IMG/VR virus record: IMGVR_UViG_3300010939_000060
Location: 1-35,307 of that record
Direction: 5' to 3' (one strand)
Source: a virus
DNA: 35,307 nt
Below the pieces are notes generated by a model. The model was not told where the DNA came from. It searched no databases and saw only the letters and a list, made by a program, of their open reading frames with translations. The translations under genes were made by a program, and so were the position numbers. Positions within the stretch are counted from its first letter, which is position 1. Each line of letters opens with the position of its first letter. Below, in pieces: positions 6,539 through 12,854 of the stretch.

Positions 6539-6777
6539 TTATTGTGGTCAGCAATGGTGAGGGTTGGGAACACGCTTTTGTTAGCATTGAAAGCCGTTGC
6601 CCAACATGGGATGAAATGGAATGGGTAAAAAGAAAACTTTGGGGACCTAATGACACGGTAATGCAATTGCACGTTCCACCCGGCGACCACAATAATTGCC
6701 ACCCCTATTGTCTTCATTTGTGGCGTCCGTTGGGTCAGAAAATTCCCAGACCACCAAGCGTTATGGTAGCCCCATGA
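6535..6777 (+). CDS. DUF7694-like protein
   Basis: This 80-residue protein has GWEHAFVSIESRCPTWDEMEWVKR, then DTVMQLHVPPGDHNNCHPYCLHLWRPL and IPRPPSVMV. This matches a widespread phage family (DUF7694), where WEHVSVS, CPTWEEM, VMQLHP and HPYCLHLWRP recur. The biochemical role is unknown. Start set by the ATGA overlap with the preceding gene. Confidence 0.75.
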   Translation: MIIVVSNGEGWEHAFVSIESRCPTWDEMEWVKRKLWGPNDTVMQLHVPPGDHNNCHPYCLHLWRPLGQKIPRPPSVMVAP

Positions 6778-7079
6778 TGCCAAAACGGCCTAATACCCAG
6801 GAGCGCAAACACTATGCCAGGATTGTCGAAGATGGTTGCTTGATTTGTGGCCGTCCGGCTGAAATACATCATTCTCTTTTGTATTTGCCGCGCCGTAACG
6901 ATAGAACATTTCCGCTTTGTCATGAACACCATCGCAACTCCCGCGATAGTGTGCATCAGGATGGCAATGAAAGACGGTTCTTTGACCGCCACGGCATCAA
7001 TGCCGAGACCTGGCCGGCGGAAGCATGGGACGAAACCCTGGCTATATTGAAAGGAAATTATCATGTTAATAAAAATTGA
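6774..7079 (+). CDS. HNH nuclease-like protein (Ref/DUF968 type)
   Basis: This is a 101-residue protein. C22-x-x-C25, H32H33, then PLC49-H50-x-H52H53R and H61 form the zinc/active-site pattern of HNH nucleases, close to the phage Ref (RecA-dependent nuclease) and DUF968 groups. FFDRHGINAETW at residues 69-80 also fits those families. The protein could nick or cut DNA during recombination or replication. It overlaps its upstream neighbour by four bases and its downstream neighbour by 17. The late-gene position next to terminase seen for packaging HNH proteins does not apply here, so an early recombination role is more likely. Confidence 0.75.
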   Translation: MMPKRPNTQERKHYARIVEDGCLICGRPAEIHHSLLYLPRRNDRTFPLCHEHHRNSRDSVHQDGNERRFFDRHGINAETWPAEAWDETLAILKGNYHVNKN

Positions 7080-7302
7080 GGACTTCAGAATATCCGGGCA
7101 TTTAAACACCAGACTTAAAACCCGGCTGGTCAACACCAGGAATATTTGTGAGGTCCGCAAACTTCAAATGCTGTCCCCGGCTCGCAAGCAAAAATGGCAT
7201 GCCTTTGAAGTGGTTTACAGCTTTGGTCATTCCAGCTATTTTTATTTTACTGAGCGCAAAAGTTTTGAATGGGCATTGAGACAACTAACGGAAGGGGCAT
7301 AA
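7063..7302 (+). CDS. Hypothetical protein
   Basis: This 79-residue basic protein (MLIKIEDFRISGHLNTRLKTRLV...) starts inside the end of the HNH gene after AAAGGAAATTATC. A C-terminal stretch SFGHSSYFYFTERKSFEWAL looks like a strand-helix unit. Function unknown. Confidence 0.55.
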   Translation: MLIKIEDFRISGHLNTRLKTRLVNTRNICEVRKLQMLSPARKQKWHAFEVVYSFGHSSYFYFTERKSFEWALRQLTEGA

Positions 7303-7463
7303 TGATGTTCACCAAATACAGGAAAAAAGACCGGCCCAAAACAGGCAAGGGCACCAAAAAAAAACTAAACACAACCACCAAACGCGGTGGCCCCGGCGGT
7401 GAAGGGAAAAAAGAAAATCGTATAACAAAGGGTGGCATAATTGAACCCCCCCACAATCATTGA
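7302..7463 (+). CDS. Small highly basic protein
   Basis: This 53-residue protein (MMFTKYRKKDRPKTGKGTKK...) is rich in lysine and glycine and probably disordered, compatible with nucleic-acid binding. The start codon shares a base with the previous TAA. It is the last gene of the early rightward block, just before the regulatory region. Confidence 0.45.
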   Translation: MMFTKYRKKDRPKTGKGTKKKLNTTTKRGGPGGEGKKENRITKGGIIEPPHNH

Positions 7464-7594
7464 TTAAACCTATTTGGTTTAAGGCTTTATAATTTGGTTA
7501 AAACTTTTTTTATTTTTTTTCTGGCCACGCAATCTTGCGGGCTACAGAACCAAAAACCCCTGAAAACAAGGGTGGATAAGGGTTTGGTTAAAAA
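7464..7594. promoter_or_regulatory. TTTGGTTWAA repeats / operator-like region
   Basis: A palindrome TTAAACC-TATTT-GGTTTAA (7464-7482) is followed by TTTGGTTAAAA (7493-7503), an inverted AACCAAA (7548-7554) and TTTGGTTAAAAA (7583-7594). A long T-rich tract lies at 7504-7520. The recurring TTTGGTTWAA word suggests binding sites for a regulator ahead of the 97-residue gene. The first palindrome plus T-tract could also end the early transcript. Confidence 0.5.
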
Positions 7595-7606
7595 CCCGAT
7601 TTGCAA

Positions 7607-7645
7607 AACCTTTCAAAATATGTCATACTACCTTATACTGCTAAC
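7607..7645 (+). promoter_or_regulatory. Candidate promoter for the 97-residue gene
   Basis: A good -10 TATACT lies in CCTTATACTGC (about 7634-7639), with a poor -35 match (TTTCAA) 17 bases upstream. A weak -35 is what an activator-dependent promoter would show, but that is inference. Confidence 0.35.
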
Positions 7646-7664
7646 CACAGCGAAAGGAAATGGG

Positions 7665-7958
7665 ATGACAATGATGGCAAGGCTTCAGCTTCAGGATGAA
7701 TGTCCCCGTGTCGGGACTGGTTTTAAAACTTTTATTCTGTTGCCAACACGCGGAAAGAAACTGGTGCGGTTGCTTTACTGGTCAACCCTGACGGTGGTCA
7801 GGATGACGCGCCAGAACTATAACCGCAATCTTATTTCAGAAGGGTCGGTCCCGCCCAAGGTGATGACCATGATTAAAAAGAAGGCCAAAATCTATAGACG
7901 CCTGGGCGTACCCTTCCCCCAAAAGATTGTCAGGAAATTATTAAATGGTAGTGCGTAA
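7665..7958 (+). CDS. Small basic protein, possible late regulator
   Basis: This 97-residue protein (MTMMARLQLQDECPRVGTG...) is strongly basic, with two likely helix-forming stretches: TVVRMTRQNYNRNLISEGSVPP and MTMIKKKAKIYRRLGVPFPQKIVRKLL. The start is set by GAAAGGAAATGGG. No family is recognised. It sits alone between an operator-like region and three long repeats that precede the late operon, which is where phages often encode a late activator. Role inferred from position only. Confidence 0.55.
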   Translation: MTMMARLQLQDECPRVGTGFKTFILLPTRGKKLVRLLYWSTLTVVRMTRQNYNRNLISEGSVPPKVMTMIKKKAKIYRRLGVPFPQKIVRKLLNGSA

Positions 7959-8000
7959 CTTTTCTAAAAATAAATGTCAGAAAACGACAGTTTTAATTTG
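7957..8000 (+). repeat. Late-region repeat R1
   Basis: This is the first of three copies of a ~44-bp element: AACTTTTCTAAAAATAAA followed by TGTCAGAAAACGACAG (7975-7990) and TTTTAATTTG. The core is an inverted repeat TGTC-7-GACA flanked by AT-rich arms. It overlaps the end of the 97-residue gene. Confidence 0.8.
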
Positions 8001-8045
8001 AAAAGTTAGAGGTCCCTCAATTCACATACCTTGGGCAAGGCCCGA

Positions 8046-8089
8046 AACTTTCTGAAAAAAAAGTGTCAGAAAATGACAGTTTTAATTTG
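8046..8089 (+). repeat. Late-region repeat R2
   Basis: This is the second copy: AACTTTCTGAAAAAAAAG, then TGTCAGAAAATGACAG (8064-8079), then TTTTAATTTG. The core is 89 bp from R1. Confidence 0.8.
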
Positions 8090-8133
8090 GAGGATTTGGC
8101 ATCTTTCGCCGCCCATGTGTTGGCACCGGCCAT

Positions 8134-8177
8134 AACTTTTTGAAAAAGATTTGTCGGGAAACGACAGTTTTTCTTTC
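8134..8177 (+). repeat. Late-region repeat R3
   Basis: This is the third, more diverged copy: AACTTTTTGAAAAAGATT, then TGTCGGGAAACGACAG (8152-8167), then TTTTTCTTTC. The core is 88 bp from R2 and lies just upstream of the late-operon promoter candidate. Confidence 0.75.
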
Positions 8178-8204
8178 CCCCTTTTGCAATTCCAGCCTTT
8201 CCGG

Positions 8205-8222
8205 TATAAGGTTGGGTCAACC
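8205..8222 (+). promoter_or_regulatory. Candidate late promoter and small dyad
   Basis: TATAAG (8205-8210) is a plausible -10. No good -35 is present (TTGCAA lies 15 bases upstream), so activation through repeats R1-R3 is possible. The short dyad GGTTG-GGT-CAACC (8210-8222) overlaps the expected transcription start. Confidence 0.4.
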
Positions 8223-8244
8223 TGAACCGAAAGAAGGATTGGCC

Positions 8245-8619
8245 ATGACCCAATTGAGCATTAACAAAAGCCTGGAAGATGGCATTGAACTGGATAGCGC
8301 CGGATTGGTGGCCGCGACAGCGGCGGGCGATAAATTCAAAAACGATGGCAACACGGTTTTGATTGTCAAGAATATTAATGCCGCCGCCAGGACCGTCAAC
8401 ATCGCCCCGCAAAATGCCACACAATCTGTTGCCGGTAAGGGCAAGATGACCAAACCCGCCGTGGCAAAATCTGTGTCGATTGACAAACTTTTTATGTTCG
8501 GCCCGTTTGAGCCGGGCGAATGGAACGATGGCAATGGCGATGTGCTTGTTACCTATAGCGCCGATGTCGGCGTCACCGTTGGTGCGTTCCAGTTGCCGAA
8601 GTCACACGACCGCATTTAA
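8245..8619 (+). CDS. Small phage structural/decoration-like protein
   Basis: This 124-residue protein contains FKNDGNTVLIVKNINAAARTV, then FGPFEPGEWN and VLVTYSADVGVTVGAFQL. This pattern (F-x-N-D/N-G-x-x-V-L-x-V, a GPF turn, then beta strands) recurs in small phage proteins thought to be head or connector decoration. The 18379-18684 gene has the same layout and looks like a distant paralogue. It is the first gene of the late operon; GAAAGAAGGATTGGCC is its ribosome binding site. Confidence 0.6.
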   Translation: MTQLSINKSLEDGIELDSAGLVAATAAGDKFKNDGNTVLIVKNINAAARTVNIAPQNATQSVAGKGKMTKPAVAKSVSIDKLFMFGPFEPGEWNDGNGDVLVTYSADVGVTVGAFQLPKSHDRI

Positions 8620-8627
8620 GGTCTAAC

Positions 8628-9263
8628 ATGACCAAGCCGTCCGCAAAGCAGGCACCGAAAGGAAAGCCCAAATTCAAAGGACGCCCCAAGCCCAAATTCA
8701 AAGGACGCCCCAAGCCCAAATTCAAAGGACGCCCCAAGCCCAAATCCAAAGGACGCCCCAAGCCCAAATCCAAAGGACGCCCCAAGCCCAAATCCAAAGG
8801 ACGCCCGACCAAGTACACCCCGGCGATTGCACGGAAGATACTGGCCCGCCTTGCTGATGGTCACGGGCTTAAAACTATTTGCCGGGATGACACGAAACTT
8901 CCACCTGCAACAACAATCAGGGGATGGTATATTGATGACCGGCCAAAGGGCTTTTACGTCCGATACGCACACGCGCGCGAGTTGGGGGCACATGCGATGG
9001 CTGATGAAATTAATGAAATTGCCGATGACGGGCGGCAGGATTATGCTATTTTTAAAACCGCCAGCGGCAAAACAATAATCCGGTTTGACCAAGAGCGTGT
9101 CCAGCGGTCCAGGTTGCGAATTGATGCCCGGAAATGGTTGACATCCAAAATCCTGCCCAAAATTTTTGGCGACAAAATTGATTTGGATGGTCAACTGGAA
9201 ATCAAAATGGTGATTGATGCCGATGATGCCGCCACGATTTCAAAAAACTATAAAGCAGACTGA
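8628..9263 (+). CDS. terS: Terminase small subunit with AT-hook-like repeats
   Basis: This is a 211-residue protein. From residue 59 (GRPTKYTPAIARKILARLADG...KTICRDD...TTIRGWYIDD) it has the HTH of Sf6 gp1-like small terminases, followed by ARELGAHAMADEINEIADD and RLRIDARKWLTSKILPKIFGDK, typical of that family. The subunit recognises the packaging site on phage DNA and recruits the large subunit. The N-terminus (residues 13-60) is unusual: six tandem octapeptides KPK(F/S)KGRP, encoded by a perfect 24-bp tandem repeat (8664-8807). Each repeat carries a GRP core flanked by lysines, like an AT hook. The gene overlaps the large terminase by about 50 bases. Confidence 0.85.
   Translation: MTKPSAKQAPKGKPKFKGRPKPKFKGRPKPKFKGRPKPKSKGRPKPKSKGRPKPKSKGRPTKYTPAIARKILARLADGHGLKTICRDDTKLPPATTIRGWYIDDRPKGFYVRYAHARELGAHAMADEINEIADDGRQDYAIFKTASGKTIIRFDQERVQRSRLRIDARKWLTSKILPKIFGDKIDLDGQLEIKMVIDADDAATISKNYKAD
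8664..8807 (+). repeat. 24-bp tandem repeat, six units
   Basis: Six head-to-tail 24-bp units lie within the terS frame. Units 1-3 carry AAATTCAAAGGACGCCCC and units 4-6 carry AAATCCAAAGGACGCCC; they differ at one position (TTC or TCC, encoding F or S). Near-identity implies recent expansion, and the copy number is expected to vary between isolates. Confidence 0.95.
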
Positions 9264-10485
9264 TGCCACCCGCTTGATTGCCAGGTATATGTTCATCCTG
9301 CTTTACGGCGGGTCACGGTCCGGTAAAACTTTCCTTCATTTGCGGGACATTGTAATCCGCGCCGCCGCCGTCAAGTCCCGGCACCTGGTGGCACGGCATC
9401 ATTTCAACCATATCAAGCAATCAATCGTTTATGATACCTTTCCCAAAGTGATGACGCTGTGCTTTCCTGGCGTGCCCTATCACGTCAATAAGACGGACTG
9501 GTTTGCCGAACTGTCCAACGGGTCGCAAATTTGGTTCATGGGCCTGGACGATAAAGAGCGGGTTGAAAAAATATTGGGCAATGAATACAGCACGATTTTT
9601 CTGAACGAGGTTTCCGAAATCACCTGGATGGCGGCTGAAATTGTTATGACCAGGCTGGCGGAAAATGTTGGCTTGGATTTGAAAATGCTGTTTGACTGCA
9701 ATCCGCCGTCAATTAAACACTGGATTTATTCAATTTTCTTTGAGGGCCTTTTACCAGGGACAAAAGAACCCTTAAGGAACCCGCATCTATATGGGAAAAT
9801 GCAGATTAACCCGCCTGATAATCTGGCAAACCTGACCCCCGAATTTATTGAAATTCTAAAAAGCCTGCCGCGTGCCGCCCGCGCCCGGTTCTTTGCCGGT
9901 GAGTTCCAGCGGATTGTTGAAGGTGCATTGTGGACCTGGGAGGATATTGACAAGGCCCGGATGCTGAACCCGCCCAAGGAAATGGACCGGATTGTTGTGG
10001 CGGTTGACCCGCCGGTCACGTCCGGCCCGGATGCTGACGAGTGCGGCATCATTGTGGCCGGGGCACATGGCCAGGGCACCGGACGCCATGCGTTCATTTT
10101 GCAGGATTGTTCCTTGCAGGGTTCACCCTTGACATGGGGCAATAAGGTGCTTAGGGCCTACAATATTTTTCTGGCTGACCGGGTGGTGGCTGAGGTCAAC
10201 CAGGGGGGCGACCTGGTGGAAACCAATTTGCGGAACATTCAAAATAATGTTAGTTATAAATCCGTTCATGCCACAAAAGGGAAAATGACCCGCGCTGAAC
10301 CAGTCGCCGCCTTGTATGAATTGGGCAGGGTCCACCATATCGGCACCTTGTCAGGGCTTGAAGACCAGCTTATTTCATATGTCCCTGGGGTCACGAAAAA
10401 AAGCCCGGACAGAATGGATGCGCTGGTGTGGGCAATCACTGAATTGGTCCTTAGTGGCAAACAAGGCGATTGGGATTTAATCTGA
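9214..10485 (+). CDS. terL: Terminase large subunit
   Basis: This 423-residue protein is the packaging motor ATPase and headful/cos nuclease. Walker A is GGSRSGKT (residues 32-39). The Walker B region is STIFLNE (126-132), with N131 where most families have D. A coupling motif FDCNPPS lies at 160-166. The RNase H-like nuclease domain shows VAVDPP (D264) and DRMDALVWA (D398, D401). It matches PBSX/T4-like phage terminases. The listed start is a TTG; the ATG at 9217 is an equally good choice. It is translated from inside the end of terS and ends in a TGATG junction with the portal gene. Confidence 0.9.
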   Translation: MMPMMPPRFQKTIKQTDATRLIARYMFILLYGGSRSGKTFLHLRDIVIRAAAVKSRHLVARHHFNHIKQSIVYDTFPKVMTLCFPGVPYHVNKTDWFAELSNGSQIWFMGLDDKERVEKILGNEYSTIFLNEVSEITWMAAEIVMTRLAENVGLDLKMLFDCNPPSIKHWIYSIFFEGLLPGTKEPLRNPHLYGKMQINPPDNLANLTPEFIEILKSLPRAARARFFAGEFQRIVEGALWTWEDIDKARMLNPPKEMDRIVVAVDPPVTSGPDADECGIIVAGAHGQGTGRHAFILQDCSLQGSPLTWGNKVLRAYNIFLADRVVAEVNQGGDLVETNLRNIQNNVSYKSVHATKGKMTRAEPVAALYELGRVHHIGTLSGLEDQLISYVPGVTKKSPDRMDALVWAITELVLSGKQGDWDLI

Positions 10486-12506
10486 TGTTGAAAAAAATAT
10501 TCGGCGGACTTTTTGGGAGTGAAGCGCAAGGCAACTTCTTTTTTTCGCCAGTCGGCGATAACACCACCCCGACAATTTTCACCCAACGTCAACTTGTCCT
10601 GGGTTATCACCGATACAAATGGCTCAACGCCGTGGTCAACAAGACCGCTGAAATCGGTGCGGCGGTTCCCTGGTTAGTGACAGTCGATGGTGAGGAAATT
10701 GAGGACCATCCCTTTGCCAATGCCATGAATAACGGCAATGAAGTTTTTCCTGGCCTTCAAAACTGGTTGCTGGCGTGGAAATATTTTTGTATTTTGGATG
10801 AATTTCATTTCCTGAAGGAACGCAATTTCCGGGGCGACACAATTTCCTTCTGGCCTATTCCGACCCACGAAATCCTGAAGCGGCCGATACTTGGCAAGGG
10901 CACCTGGCAGGTCCGTATCGGGGCCACCATGTTCAGCTTTGAGCCTGAAGACATCATTGCGGTTGTCAATCCAGACCCGGCCAATCCCTACGGCCCAGGC
11001 AAGGGACGCGGCGCGGCGCTGGCGGATGACCTTGAAACTGATAGCTATGCCACACGCTATATCAAGAACTTTTTCCGCAACAGCGCCCGGCCTGATTTGC
11101 TGATTTCAGCGGCGGACAGTGAAAGCGGGTTTGGCAAGGACCAGGCTGAACGGCTTGAGAAAAAATGGCTTCAAAAACTGCATGGCGTGGCGCGGGCATC
11201 GGTGCCGTTCTTTGTCACTGGCGGCAAGATTGACGTGAAGGAATTTGCCAAGGACTTCCGCAAGATGGCGATGAAGGACATCAGGGGGATGTCACGGGAC
11301 GCGGTGCTTCAGGTCTATGGCTTCCCGCCCGAAGCCCTGGGCATCCTTGAGAACAGCAACCGGGCCACGATCGAAGCCGCCGAGTTCTTTTTATCCAAGC
11401 ATGTGGTCCTGCCCAAACTGATTGTAATGCGTGCGGTCTTTGAACGTGAATTGCACGAGCAGGACCCACGCGCCAAATTGGGGTTCATCAGCCCGGTCAA
11501 GGAAGACATGAAGACCAAAATTGAGTTGATGAAATCACGGCCAGAAGCCTTCAGGCTGAATGAGGTCCGCAAGGCCGCCGGTGAGGAAGTGCTTGAGGGG
11601 CTGAACGTGTTCCCGGTGCCGTTCAATCTGAACATCACAGGCAATCCGGCAACCCCTGGGCTGGAAGAACTTGCTGGATTGCGTGCGCCACAGTTATTTT
11701 TCAGGGAAAGCAAAAATGGCCCGGTGCTGATAGATGGCACGTTCAAGGAAATCACCAAGGCACCCGATGACATTGATGATATTCTTGCCGCGATTGACGC
11801 TAACAGCCCAGGCCCGGCAACGGTCGGGATTGTATCCGATACCGTGGCCGCGTTCGGGGATGACCTGTTCCGGTCCTTGAACCTGGATATTGTTTTTGAT
11901 TTGAATGACCCGGCTGTGGTGCGGTTCTTGCGGGACTATTCCAGCACCCGTGTGGTCGGCGTCAACGGCACCATCAAGGAAGGTTTGCGGCGCACCCTGG
12001 CTGAAGGACTGGCGGCGGGGGACAGTCTTCCGGCGCTTTCAACACGGGTCACACAGGTCTTTGACGCCAGCATTTCACGGGCGGGCACCATCGCCCGGAC
12101 CGAAACCGTCAGAGCGTCCAGCTTTGGGGTGCAGGAAGGGATGGTCAAGGCCGGGGTGAAAAAGAAAATGTGGCTGATTACGGTCGGCGGGTCGCCGGTG
12201 CGGGACACGCATGTTGCATTATCCGGCGTGACCATTCCGGTTGAAAACAATTTTGTCAGTGCCGGGGGGGCCAGCGCCCCAGGGCCGGGACAATTCGGGG
12301 TGCCCGGGGAGGACATTAACTGCCAGTGCGGCGTGGTCCCTGTGGTCCCGGCCAATCTTGCCCGTCTGGATACAGAAGAAAAGCGTGCTGAAGTGTGGCG
12401 GGTGTTTGAAAACAGGCGGCAACAGTTTGAACGCCAGTTGCGCCGCGCCTTCAGGCGGTCCTTCCGGGCCATGCACGCTGATGTGCTGGCGATTGTGCAG
12501 GGCTGA
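10485..12506 (+). CDS. Portal protein fused to MuF-like head protein
   Basis: This 673-residue protein is about 1.5 times the length of a usual HK97-type portal. The N-terminal ~380 residues (MLKKIFGGLFG...YKWLNAVVNKTAEIGAAVPW...RGMSRDAVLQVYGFPPEALGI...) are a portal of the HK97 family, the ring through which DNA passes. The C-terminal ~200 residues match phage Mu F: ARTETVRASSFGVQEG, then PVRDTHVALSGVTIPV, then PGEDINCQCGVVPV, where R/D-x-x-H and NCxC are family hallmarks. The two are usually separate neighbouring genes, so this is a gene fusion. The start is set by the TGATG overlap with terL. Confidence 0.85.
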   Translation: MLKKIFGGLFGSEAQGNFFFSPVGDNTTPTIFTQRQLVLGYHRYKWLNAVVNKTAEIGAAVPWLVTVDGEEIEDHPFANAMNNGNEVFPGLQNWLLAWKYFCILDEFHFLKERNFRGDTISFWPIPTHEILKRPILGKGTWQVRIGATMFSFEPEDIIAVVNPDPANPYGPGKGRGAALADDLETDSYATRYIKNFFRNSARPDLLISAADSESGFGKDQAERLEKKWLQKLHGVARASVPFFVTGGKIDVKEFAKDFRKMAMKDIRGMSRDAVLQVYGFPPEALGILENSNRATIEAAEFFLSKHVVLPKLIVMRAVFERELHEQDPRAKLGFISPVKEDMKTKIELMKSRPEAFRLNEVRKAAGEEVLEGLNVFPVPFNLNITGNPATPGLEELAGLRAPQLFFRESKNGPVLIDGTFKEITKAPDDIDDILAAIDANSPGPATVGIVSDTVAAFGDDLFRSLNLDIVFDLNDPAVVRFLRDYSSTRVVGVNGTIKEGLRRTLAEGLAAGDSLPALSTRVTQVFDASISRAGTIARTETVRASSFGVQEGMVKAGVKKKMWLITVGGSPVRDTHVALSGVTIPVENNFVSAGGASAPGPGQFGVPGEDINCQCGVVPVVPANLARLDTEEKRAEVWRVFENRRQQFERQLRRAFRRSFRAMHADVLAIVQG

Positions 12507-12544
12507 TAAAGGATAAGACATTGAAAACATTAAAGAAAGGCGGG

Positions 12545-12592
12545 ATGTTTCACGTGAAACATTTTGCAAATCAAGATAAGGAAAGACCATGA
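12545..12592 (+). CDS. Mini-ORF overlapping parS
   Basis: This 15-codon frame (MFHVKHFANQDKERP) has a good ribosome binding site (AAAGAAAGGCGGG) and ends in an ATGA overlap with the next frame. Its first codons are simply the parS sequence read as protein. It may only maintain ribosome passage through the gap; a functional peptide is unproven. Confidence 0.25.
   Translation: MFHVKHFANQDKERP
12546..12561. promoter_or_regulatory. parS: parS-type ParB binding site
   Basis: TGTTTCACGTGAAACA is a perfect 16-bp palindrome identical to the canonical bacterial chromosomal parS consensus, which is bound by ParB/Spo0J and used for origin segregation. The exact word is expected by chance about once in 4 billion bases. 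No parA or parB gene is visible in the window, so any binding protein would come from the host. Confidence 0.85.
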
Positions 12593-12756
12593 GCATAACC
12601 CTGTGGAAAACCTGTGTATTGGCTGTGGATAAATTGATTTTTAAAAAATTATCCCGGTTAATCACAAACAATTCACAGAGTTATCAACCTGGCGTGTTTG
12701 GTTTGAAACACCTAAATATAGTGGTGCGTTTAAAGTTTGGACGCAAAATGTTGTAG
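12589..12756 (+). CDS. Possible small ORF through the DnaA boxes
   Basis: This 55-codon frame (MSITLWKTCVLAVDKLIFKKL...) is preceded by AAGGAAAGACC. It covers most of the DnaA-box cluster, and the corresponding segment at 2584 uses another reading frame for the shared DNA words, which argues that DNA sequence, not protein, is conserved. Coding status is doubtful. Confidence 0.25.
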   Translation: MSITLWKTCVLAVDKLIFKKLSRLITNNSQSYQPGVFGLKHLNIVVRLKFGRKML

Positions 12757-12854
12757 CTGGCCGTACTGCGACATTAGTTATCCACAGCACCAACATCATC
12801 AACCCTTTAAATATAAATTATGAAGATGATGAGAGTAATAACAAAGGAAAGGCC
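12589..12854. repeat. DnaA-box-rich repeat, copy 2
   Basis: This is the partner of 2584-2856. Perfect DnaA boxes TTATCCACA lie at 12778-12786 (plus) and 12624-12632 (minus, read as TGTGGATAA). TGTGGAAAA at 12602-12610 is one mismatch away, and TTATCAACC at 12681-12689 two. The end of the element (AGTTATCCACAG, ACCAACA, TTTAAATATAAAT) closely parallels copy 1. An inverted repeat GTGTTT/AAACAC lies around 12694-12711. Confidence 0.7.

Larger units (their letters stand above)
12507..12854. other. Origin/partition-like gap in the late operon
   Basis: These 348 bases interrupt an otherwise tightly packed operon. They contain a perfect parS palindrome (12546-12561), two short open frames (12545-12592 and 12589-12756), a DnaA-box cluster (12602-12786) and AT-rich tracts (TGATTTTTAAAAAATTAT around 12635, TTTAAATATAAATTAT around 12806). 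This combination resembles a small chromosomal origin/partition region more than a normal intergenic space. Function is inferred from motifs only. Confidence 0.6.

Noticed and set aside
7957-8177. CRISPR array with ~45-bp spacers
   Set aside because: There are only three diverged copies, no cas genes, and the inter-repeat DNA overlaps the end of a gene and a promoter region. A cis-regulatory or packaging repeat is a better explanation.
8664-8807. CRISPR-like array
   Set aside because: The units are contiguous without spacers and lie in frame inside terS, so this is a coding tandem repeat.
8573-9194. Minus-strand ORFs with repeated GLGRPLDLG or FGFGLGASF peptides
   Set aside because: These are the antisense of the 24-bp terS repeat; the repeat makes any frame look patterned, while the plus frame continues into a proper TerS domain.
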